A stretch of DNA of 64,000 nt, taken from Arcuatula senhousia. Taxonomy: Eukaryota; Mollusca; Bivalvia; Mytilida; Mytilidae. Where the stretch lies: assembly GCA_963971305.1 (NCBI GenBank), contig OZ020316.1, positions 15,704,745 through 15,768,744 on the forward strand, given 5' to 3'. The translations under genes were made by a program, and so were the position numbers. Shown piece after piece: positions 60,301-64,000 of the stretch (position 1 is its first letter; each line of letters begins with the position of its first letter). The notes below the pieces were generated by a model. That model ran no database searches. It worked only from the letters and a program-made list of their open reading frames with translations, and was not told the origin of the DNA.

Positions 60301-63300
60301 GAAATTGAAAAACCTCAAAGTGTTGTTTCTTTGGTTTGTTGTTTTCAATAGATAGTACATATTTACTTATAAAACGTTCAACTGATATTTAAGAGTTATT
60401 TCCCTTAGGTGTTCTGTACCCCCTTTATTAAAAGTAAAATCAAGAATATTTCGGTAATAGCATATTTTACATTTTACATTTTACTGAAACATTGGTTTTT
60501 TTTTAAAGACTTGAAATAGTTACATATTTAATTCAATTGAAGAAATACAAATCATCAGAATATTATTATATTTTTTAAAACCCTCAGACCTCTAAAAAAA
60601 TTAAATTATTGTTCTTTTTTGTTTATGATTGAAGAAAAAATGATGATTTATATTCTGTTGATCTGTTTTATTATTATTTCCTGTATTTTTACAAAATATG
60701 AAAAAACAAATATTTATTATGAGAATTATTTTAAGTCATGTAAGTTGATGAAAATGAATTATTTATGAATTATTTTAAGATATTGTTCTATTTTTTTCCC
60801 AAAAAACCTTTGATGAAAAAACTACTATTACAAATGTATAGCAAAAAATCATACTAGGAAATATTATTATCATTACATTTGATAGATTTTTACTTTTATG
60901 CCTACCTGTTATAGAATGCCTATAGATCCCCTAATGTTAACATGGTTATGATACTCAGCTATCTGAGCAATGCTTGTTGTCCCTATGACTAAGTATTGTA
61001 GGTGTAGACCTATCATTATAACCCATTGTAACATACAGTAATGTTATTGTGCATTGCCAAGTGCCCTTACATTCCAATTAATGACCAATTAATTGTGATT
61101 AAGCTGGGAAAATTGAAAGTTTTATAGCTAACACTGTTGGTGAAACAAATTTTTATTAAAGTTACATTTATGGTTTTAGGCTTGATAGATTTTGAACATT
61201 AGGAGAAGTTATAAATGATGAAATTATAGTCAAATTTGAAAAAAAAATAGTATAAATAGATTCGGCAGCATAAATCTTGGCATTTGATTTAAAATTGAAG
61301 TTTTTGAGTGTCATGCATGTGTTATGAATAAGCTGTTGTTTAAGATTTTTTTTTTTATATTTAATACATTAGTTGTAAAGAAATATATGAGACACTAATA
61401 AGATTTGGAAGGTGGAAAAGCTAAGCAAATGATCTAAGTTTGCATTGATTATTGGGTTCAAAGAAAGCAAAAATAGAAAAATAGAAAGATAGCCCTGAGA
61501 ATTTATCTTCAAGAAGATTATTTATTTATTATTCCTTTTTAGGATTTTTTAAAGGTATTATATATTCATTTTAGGGATTGTGGCTGTCTTGTTTTAATGA
61601 GCTGTTGGCATGAGATTTGCCAAAAAATCAAAAGATCAAAGGAAAAAATTAAAAGTTTAAAGAAATTTGCTGCCGAATAATGGGTGCTAGATGCATGAGT
61701 CTCATGCAAGTTGCATGAAACTTGACAGGTCTGGTTTTGAGATTTTTTCACCAAATATACATGTATTCAAATTGAATCCAAGGTAGTTCATGCATATGAT
61801 GTATTAAGTTCATTTTCCAAAAGATGACTAAGTTGAATCAGATTTAAATGCAGTATTTTCTAGTTTGTGATCATAAAAAAGTTACATTTTATTGTTTTTT
61901 TGGCTTAAAAACATCTGCTGATTATTTAACTCTTTTTGGAACTTTTAAAAAGCTTTTTGGAGATGTACATGTATAAGAACATGTATAAAGCAAAATACAA
62001 CCTTGAAAAACAAAATGTAGAAAAGGAGTAGGTGTTTGTATTTGACATTTGTCATCTAGTTTAAGTTTTCTTGACTAAGCTATAATGATACATGTTAAAT
62101 TAGCCAAGGGGCTCTTCATGTATAAAACATGAGGTTAAAGGTCACCCTCTGCATCTTTGTTTGTGATCTAATATGAATAGATCAAAGCATGAATGGATGT
62201 GTATAAGAGGCAGTTTATATGTTGCTGAAGGGGGACACTGTATACAGACCAAATCATTTCTGATTGATGTTATGTGATCAGGCTATGGAGAATTTATCTT
62301 AGGTTGTTATAACATGTTATACAGTGTGTCATATTATTGTGCTTATTGTGAAATTTAACTTTTCTTTTTGGCAATATTTCATGTCAAATGAAATTTGTAT
62401 CAAAATATTAAGCAAAGGTCTAGACTTTTTAGGGGAAAGAGAATATCTTGTTCTTTGATACTTTTATAAATAAACAGCCAAAAGTTCATTTTATCCACAA
62501 CTTTACTGATATGCATGCATCAGTGCACTCAAAAGCACTAAGAAACCTACAGGTTTTGGCCATCAGATTATATGTACATTTATTCGCTGAGCTATTGGAG
62601 TCTGAAACATTTTTTGCCCATAAAACTTAATATTTCTAAAAGAGCCAAGGATTTTTTATTATATTAAGCATCCTCAGTACGCTTTCTCAATATAATTTCC
62701 TGTTTACTGTGAAAGAATGCACTTCAATCTGGGTGATGATGATGCAATGATTATGTAACAGTAATTAAGTAGGTATCTGTGGTTAGCTTGTGTCTTTACT
62801 GTTCACTTATAATTCAATTAAAACTTTCTCATTTTGACATCAAACAGATTCTACTTTGTAAACTGTTGAAAGTTCTTTAACAAAGTTTTTACTCTTATCT
62901 TTGTTGCCTCCATTGCAGCTTTGAAAGCAGATCTTCTTGTTGTCATAAGGAAATGATCAACATTTTAGTGCATTCATTCTGCTTCATGGCCTTTTATCAG
63001 ACCTAACATGATTATACTTAGATATTTTGAACATGACTTGAACCCTTAGTCAATTTTTCTTGGTAGCTCAGATGTAGGGCATCACATTTATTTGGCCAGA
63101 ATTTCACAGAGAGAATAAAGGAGGTTATAAAACAGTAAATGGTGGGAAAGAGGCAGGCAGGGAATTAATTTTGTAATAGTTTTCTTTGCAATTATTTATC
63201 TCAGCCCCTTTATATTTGGTATACCGCATCAGCTTGGGAGTCATTTTCAGGCCTATAGCTCACTTACTTCCTGTTTAACAGAATCCATTTTTGTCTTCCA

Positions 63301-63707
63301 CAGATTTATTTACATCCTTCCTAACAATATTGTTACAGTTAATAAGTTTACATTTAAGAACATCAATAATTATTGCCATATGTCCATCCATTTTCTTCAA
63401 ACCTTTGTTGCAATCACCTTGTCTATCCAACTGTCTGTTTGATCATTCTTCTGTGACAATTTCGAAACTGGTTGCTTGGCTTCAACTTAAGAGATTGGTT
63501 TTAAAGTTGGTACACTGGTTGGGCACAATGAGTTGTACCTTGTCTTAATTATCTAATTCCTTAATTTTTTCATCACTATTAATGAGTTATGATTTATTTC
63601 TACTTTCAGGACCTGAGTAAAGTCACTAAATCTATACAAGCAGATAATGGAGTTATTGAAGGATACCTCTTTAAGAAGACTAGCAAAGGGTTTAAAAGCT
63701 GGGTCAG
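27339..63707 (+). CDS. ACAP2: ACAP-type ArfGAP, N-terminal part: BAR domain and start of PH domain (partial, 12 exons)
   Basis: ACAP proteins are GTPase-activating proteins for Arf6 that bind curved endosomal membrane with BAR and PH domains ahead of ArfGAP and ankyrin repeats. Exons: 27339-27397, 38692-38749, 39180-39238, 40340-40400, 40992-41009, 41798-41851, 42900-42958, 43457-43640, 44169-44213, 44635-44730, 45766-45840, 63610-63707. Phases agree throughout; 288 complete codons lie in the window. Recognisable family blocks: VDFKECLKDSP at the start, KVCSVMIETGKTF, ILMDQANRSV, VKDARKDFEKISDEL, SLDYVFQINVLHSKKRF, MLSFMHAYNTFFHQGHDLF and, opening the PH domain, GVIEGYLFKKTSKGFKSW. Residues 1 to about 250 form the BAR helices. 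Oddities: an 18-nt microexon, a weak donor (GTTGGT) at exon 11 and a triplicated acceptor before exon 10. The gene runs off the window; PH, ArfGAP and ankyrin parts are not seen. ACAP2 versus ACAP1/3 is not settled: invertebrates may have one gene. Confidence 0.9.
27398..28200 (+). other. Start of ACAP intron 1, nothing recognised
   Basis: AT-rich non-coding sequence. No repeat with defined ends. Confidence 0.6.
28201..29160. repeat. Dispersed tandem-repeat element, about five units
   Basis: The landmark AGCTAGGCATCTGATATTTGG recurs (start points near 28,221, 28,412, 28,594, 28,704 and 28,870; spacings 191, 182, 110 and 166 bp). Each unit continues with TATACAGACAGTTGGGG, CAACTGACACCATG, GACCCCATTTTCATGG and GACTTTTGTGGAAAATGAA. 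The third unit is internally deleted. Related sequence occurs at 47,760-48,260 and near 63,110-63,300. No frame, no clear termini. Confidence 0.8.
29244..29615. mobile_element. ATGCCCC/GGGGCAT element, short copy
   Basis: Starts ATGCCCCTGT and ends AGCGGGGGCAT (to 29,578) followed by ATGTCCCATTGACACATTC. It holds two units of the family seen at 55,711-56,386 (TTCTCAGAAACCG.ACATGAGAATGA, GACTTTCAGACC, ACTTCCTGTT). It is more diverged than that copy. Non-coding. Confidence 0.75.
29616..31305 (+). other. ACAP intron 1, mostly unrecognised
   Basis: AT-rich intron. The only structure I see is the palindromic repeat at 30,563-30,627. Confidence 0.55.
30563..30627. repeat. Palindromic repeat of TATACATGTACATGTATA
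   Basis: Three near-identical 22-bp units made of the self-complementary block TATACATGTACATGTATA plus a TATTA linker. Open frames appear on both strands because the block reads the same both ways; they are not genes. Cruciform formation is possible. Confidence 0.85.
31306..31746. mobile_element. 441-bp MITE, copy 1
   Basis: Ends are a perfect 21-bp inverted repeat starting AGGTTACAACTGCGCAAAT at 31,306 and ending at 31,746. The interior is non-coding. A second copy, over 95 percent identical by eye, lies at 33,972-34,411 in the same orientation. In copy 2 the flanks are TA on both sides, suggesting a TA target duplication. Confidence 0.9.
31747..32460 (+). other. ACAP intron 1, nothing recognised
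   Basis: AT-rich sequence between two transposon-like elements. An open frame of 120 codons at 32,072-32,434 has no recognisable protein features and no splice context; I do not call it a gene. Confidence 0.55.
32461..33815. mobile_element. AGCTCACCTGG element with six internal units of about 157 bp
   Basis: Opens with a strong hairpin, AGCTCAC-C-TGGACC-GAA-GGTCCA-T-GTGAGCT (32,461-32,491), followed by a (GTC)n tract (32,510-32,562). The body repeats a unit with the landmark CCTACAGAATGAAAACT at 32,904, 33,070, 33,228, 33,387, 33,544 and 33,687 (spacings 166, 158, 159, 157, 143). It closes with CAGGTGAGCGATT and a second hairpin CAGGCTCC-TG-GGAGCCTG (33,798-33,815). A family I associate with bivalves. 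Non-coding, in ACAP intron 1. Confidence 0.9.
33972..34411. mobile_element. 440-bp MITE, copy 2
   Basis: Second copy of the 31,306-31,746 element with ends AGGTTACAACTGTGCAAAT and GC.TTAGCGCAGTTGTAACCT; two terminal substitutions. Flanked by CTATA on the left and ACAG on the right. Non-coding. Confidence 0.9.
34412..36262 (+). other. ACAP intron 1, nothing recognised
   Basis: AT-rich, no exon and no repeat with clear ends seen. Confidence 0.55.
36785..36942 (+). mobile_element. Probable LINE 3' tail
   Basis: The sequence ends TAAATAAAACTTTGATTGATTGATTGAT, quoted here in spirit as an AATAAA-like block followed by a (GATT)n tail; such tails end many RTE/CR1-type retrotransposons. No coding part remains. 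Left boundary uncertain. Confidence 0.4.
36954..37610. mobile_element. TTAA-flanked palindromic MITE
   Basis: TTAA at 36,954-36,957 and 37,607-37,610 border a perfect 17-bp inverted repeat starting AGACATAGAACCTATCA. Inside, a second inverted pair (AAACTGAGAAACAAATG near 37,161 and its inverse near 37,400) makes most of the element foldable. Its ends resemble those of the 17,990 element (TTAAAGRCATA). Non-coding. Confidence 0.85.
39239..40339 (+). other. ACAP intron 3
   Basis: Contains the small repeat at 39,781-39,964; otherwise nothing recognised. Confidence 0.5.
39781..39964. repeat. Small dispersed repeat with GGGGTTC hairpin
   Basis: Begins CCTGTAGCCAGTGGGG, then a hairpin AAGGGGTTC-AGAC-GAACCCTT, and ends AATTCTGCCTATGGGTC, whose inverse (GACCCATAGGCAG) weakly matches the start. 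It looks like a MITE of about 184 bp, with uncertain ends. Confidence 0.5.
40992..41009 (+). CDS. 18-nt microexon of the ACAP gene
   Basis: Codes for DDTKVS between a good acceptor (CCAATCCTTCAG) and a good donor (GTAAGTATGG). Neighbouring exons end and start in phase 0, so it can be included or skipped without shifting the frame. Without it the spacing of the BAR helix region equals that of human ACAP2 as I remember it; with it six residues are inserted. It could be a cassette exon. The call rests on splice sites and length only. Confidence 0.55.
41010..42550 (+). other. ACAP introns 5 and 6, left part
   Basis: Two introns around the exon at 41,798-41,851. AT-rich, with T runs. Open frames of 70-87 codons near 41,911-42,274 overlap on both strands and lack protein features. 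Confidence 0.5.
42551..42675. repeat. 125-bp near-perfect hairpin in ACAP intron
   Basis: The arms AGAATATTATATACTTTCCT... (from 42,551) and its inverse ending at 42,675 pair over 34 bp with two mismatches, and pairing continues inward through GTATCAGAC/GTCTGATAC to a short loop near CCTACCGG. No coding capacity. It may be a very short MITE or a snap-back remnant. Confidence 0.85.
42959..44168 (+). other. ACAP introns 7 and 8
   Basis: Introns on either side of the exon 43,457-43,640. No repeat with clear ends. The open frame that continues past 43,640 is intron read-through. Confidence 0.5.
44575..44634 (+). promoter_or_regulatory. Triplicated 3' splice site before ACAP exon 10
   Basis: The acceptor region and first exon bases are repeated: CAG-GTGTTATCATTTATG (AG ends 44,577), TTCAG-ATGTTATCATTTG (AG ends 44,605), TTTCAG-ATGTTATCCTTTATG (AG ends 44,634). 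The last is used in my model because MLSFMHAY matches the family. Using the first adds 57 nt, 19 codons, in frame and without a stop; using the second shifts the frame. Confidence 0.75.
44731..45334 (+). other. ACAP intron 10, left part
   Basis: AT-rich; nothing recognised. Confidence 0.5.
45335..45690 (-). mobile_element. SINE copy 1, before ACAP exon 11
   Basis: On the minus strand: a tRNA-like head with an A-box-like TGATATAGTGTCAGG and a B-box-like GTGATTTGATCC (45,622-45,633), a central core containing GGTCTTTAATGTGCATGG (45,472-, plus orientation), and an AT-rich end AATATGTTTAAACTAAA. Copies at 46,003 and 12,836 share the core. This layout fits a tRNA-derived SINE with a conserved central domain; family identity not determined. 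Confidence 0.65.
46003..46300 (-). mobile_element. SINE copy 2, after ACAP exon 11
   Basis: Same family and orientation as 45,335-45,690, about 670 bp further on: AACAAGCTTAATGCTTATG, CCCTCTCCAGCTAGCAG, GGTCTTTAACGTGCATGG and CTCGAGACCATCCT. The head end is diverged. ACAP exon 11 lies between the two direct copies. Confidence 0.65.
46716..47608. mobile_element. TGTCCCCCGCCGC element
   Basis: Perfect 13-bp inverted ends TGTCCCCCGCCGC (46,716-46,728) and its inverse (47,596-47,608). A (CCGT)n tract follows the left end, then about 2.5 tandem units of roughly 328 bp with the landmark GCAACTCCTC at 46,785, 47,110 and 47,441. Just outside the right end is a 12-bp palindrome GCTACGCGTAGC (47,613-47,624). 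Non-coding. Confidence 0.85.
47760..48260. repeat. Dispersed repeat, family of 28,201-29,160
   Basis: Shares GATATTTGGTATGCAGCATC, CAGGTCTGTAACTCACCTAC, GACTTTTGTGGAAAATGAA and GGCACCTGATATTTAGTATAC with the other copies. Degenerate, non-coding. A further fragment lies at about 63,110-63,300. Confidence 0.65.
48261..49166 (-). other. Region downstream of the LRR gene
   Basis: No exon seen. On the minus strand an AATAAA lies at 48,788-48,793, a possible polyadenylation signal for the LRR gene (3'UTR of about 370 nt). Otherwise AT-rich and unrecognised. Confidence 0.4.
49167..51320 (-). CDS. Secreted leucine-rich-repeat protein with lysine-rich tail
   Basis: 717 residues in one exon, nested antisense in ACAP intron 11. 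Residues 1-19 are a signal peptide. A cysteine cluster follows (Cys22, 26, 29, 36; LRRNT type). About 18 leucine-rich repeats fill residues 50-490, mostly 24 long (LxxLxLSxNxI pattern) with 21-residue ones at repeats 8 and 11, as in small leucine-rich proteoglycans and chondroadherin. An LRRCT cap starts at NPFYCDTD (Cys near 497 and 522). Then comes a Thr/Pro/acidic linker and, from 615 to 668, a tail of about 54 residues that is mostly Lys, with runs of eight and seven Lys. Residues 667-700 hold two copies of a C-x9-C motif. A splice acceptor lies five bases before the ATG (51,326), so a 5'UTR exon exists upstream. The product is probably extracellular, perhaps binding polyanions such as sulphated glycans or matrix; that role is inferred. 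I recognise no named orthologue. Confidence 0.93.
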   Translation of the reverse strand: MPAFVSFILLVISLGLASCQQCPPECASCDNGIANCLGTGIRDIPKTFPSTITVMDLSHNQLTELSSDSFQELPSLQTLRLSGNGISEVMSRSFISLPSLMSIDLSNNPIEMIHDDALEGLKYLRMLSIMATKLRSIGRALKGAPSLHTINMASNEIQEITDENFKSNTQLQMIDLGQNKIRKISPKAFANLNRLRYLNLNSNPIVLLPELQFGSNILQMVDFTNCELQEVPAGMPSSVVDFRLGNNKLSKITVDNFGNITNLRLVTLNNNEITKVEEKAFGHLEHLMEIWLSNNKLKSIPRLLPRSLNKLFLDHNGIYEIGRRNFPINSKLEIISLDTNKVERISEGAWGEMPALKSINLNANSLESLTTGSFSNIPSLECLRLSNNPIKVIEEDAMKDLPKLTEFSASYINSKTTQLPGNFLSFLSSVKKVNMMNSPGLAKSFLQLAKDKNSPSLDDVMFISMQYNEIQSLPSNLKQVLPNIEKLFLDGNPFYCDTDLVWFKDWMRSSDVVFYSNEPPVCAAPRKLEGREITSLQNSEFADQRPTTPAPVESVVESEQQAIKTFNVRGSVEAIEKENNDQSTDVVKILDSKLVKGNTNVATTKTDNDDDNEDRVKKVKKTKKTKKNKNKKKKKKKKLGRNNKNKKKKKKKSKKGGRIRRHKGSKRRCIVDTNGKKICPRRIKRCKVGPDGKKICKNRRNKQRKPKTTPTTPIVQG
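51416..52388. mobile_element. hAT-like MITE with 8-bp target duplication
   Basis: Flanked by a perfect 8-bp direct repeat TTTTACTG (51,408-51,415 and 52,389-52,396). Ends: TAGGGTTGGCAAA on the left, inverse of CAGGGTTGGCAAA on the right, so one terminal base has changed. Subterminal AAACCCGGGTTTT blocks pair as well. CAGGG ends plus an 8-bp duplication are the hAT hallmarks. No transposase. It starts 96 bp upstream of the LRR gene's start codon, in its 5' intron. Confidence 0.92.
52397..53755. other. ACAP intron 11, nothing recognised
   Basis: No exon or bounded repeat seen. The missing 5'UTR exon of the LRR gene may be here or further right. Confidence 0.45.
53762..57985. mobile_element. 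4.2-kb foldback element with about 1-kb inverted arms
   Basis: The direct repeat TTAAAT stands at 53,756-53,761 and 57,986-57,991. The ends start CCTGGCTTAACTAATCGATC and are inverted copies of each other. Pairing continues, with gaps, through GGCTTAAC, many AATCGAT blocks, TTGTGCTTATTTAAT, GAGCCCCTAGTAGG, GGTTTGGTGTTATTGAAT, AAAATTTTGGCCTTGCATGT and AAAGTTGCTTCAATAAACTT, reaching about 54,700 on the left and 56,980 on the right. Each arm also holds its own 17-bp-stem hairpin (53,852-53,891 on the left). The central loop contains a younger ATGCCCCC element. No transposase frame is visible. Confidence 0.85.
55711..56403. mobile_element. ATGCCCCCGC element with four 157-bp units
   Basis: Starts ATGCCCCCGC and has the inverse GCGGGGGCAT at 56,377-56,386, followed by a hairpin GTGTCC-CAT-GGACAC. 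TTTCCGTCAAGC marks the units at 55,774, 55,931, 56,089 and 56,246, spaced 157, 158 and 157 bp. A (CCGT)n tract lies near the left end. Inserted in the loop of the foldback element. Non-coding. Confidence 0.9.
57992..59929 (+). other. ACAP intron 11, nothing but a (CTGT)n tract
   Basis: AT-rich. A (CTGT)5-6 microsatellite lies at 58,979-59,002. No exon seen. Confidence 0.5.
59930..60423. mobile_element. 494-bp MITE with 39-bp inverted ends
   Basis: The left end begins GGGGGCACAGAACACTTAAG and the right end (60,385-60,423) is its inverse with three mismatches in 39. The interior is AT-rich and non-coding. I find no clear target duplication, so the superfamily is open. Confidence 0.8.
60424..63609 (+). 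other. ACAP intron 11, right part
   Basis: Mostly AT-rich unrecognised sequence. A possible MITE lies at 61,262-61,680 (ATTCGGCAGCA and its inverse TGCTGCCGAAT, about 11 bp with weak extension). At about 63,110-63,300 a fragment of the repeat family of 47,760 is visible (GGCAGGCAGGGAA, TATTTGGTATACCGCATCAG). Confidence 0.5.
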
Positions 63708-64000
63708 GTAGCACATTGATATATTTAATGTTTCAAATAATGTGGCTAGCAAAAGACAAACAGACAAAAATTTACTTTAAGGATGTTCGTTACTATTATT
63801 GAAAATAAATAGGTTTCAAATTTGATGCCTTAAATTTAAAGATAATAGTAAAAGATATAAAATAAGCAAAAAAAAATTGATAGGTTCATGAACTTGTTTA
63901 CAAGATAATTGACGTTAAAATTTTGGCCGGAAAAGGTTTTCTATGATTTTATCATAGGTTTTGCATAAGCACTAGTTAGCAGGTAAACCCATGACAGAAT
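63708..64000 (+). other. ACAP intron 12, start
   Basis: Begins with the donor GTAGCA after the PH-domain exon and runs to the window end. No further exon visible. Confidence 0.6.

Overview
The window is a piece of animal nuclear genome, most likely from a bivalve mollusc and perhaps a mussel. The evidence is AT-rich DNA, GT-AG introns of 0.1-18 kb, animal-type genes and many short non-autonomous transposons whose ends (AGCTCACCTGG..., ATGCCCCCGC..., TAGTCCCCTACC...) I associate with bivalves. The taxon is an inference. No bacterial, viral, CRISPR or organellar feature is visible.

Layout. Positions 1-10,172 are one head-to-tail satellite with 50/48-bp units, which ends in a short inverted copy of itself. 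Positions 10,199-13,300 hold dispersed repeats, including a SINE. On the minus strand, 27.2 kb down to about 13.3 kb, lies a complete enolase gene: 12 coding exons, 433 residues, every catalytic residue present, a predicted non-coding first exon and probably a long 3'UTR with a run of small hairpins. Head-to-head with it on the plus strand starts an ACAP-type ArfGAP gene (BAR-PH-ArfGAP-ankyrin family). Twelve coding exons, from 27,339 to 63,707, give the BAR domain and the first strand of the PH domain; the rest lies beyond the window. A third gene sits on the minus strand inside the 17.8-kb intron 11 of the ACAP gene (49,167-51,320). It encodes a secreted leucine-rich-repeat protein with a very basic, lysine-rich C-terminal tail and a duplicated two-cysteine motif.

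The introns are a museum of non-autonomous DNA elements, several with boundaries defined by target-site duplications: a hAT-like element (8-bp TSD), two Harbinger-like elements (TTA), two TTAA-target elements with related ends, a 440-bp element in two copies, and a 4.2-kb foldback element with about 1-kb inverted arms. Several sequence-unrelated elements carry internal tandem units of 157-161 bp.

How the genes relate. Enolase (glycolysis) and the ACAP gene (Arf6 and membrane traffic, by family) share an intergenic segment of about 250 bp that must hold both promoters; a CTCF-like motif lies in it. The nested LRR gene is transcribed against its host intron. The most interesting items are the basic-tailed LRR protein, the hairpin series downstream of enolase, an 18-nt microexon and a possible BAR-only end in the ACAP gene, and the foldback element. 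All exon calls come from reading splice sites and protein similarity by eye; no transcript data were available.
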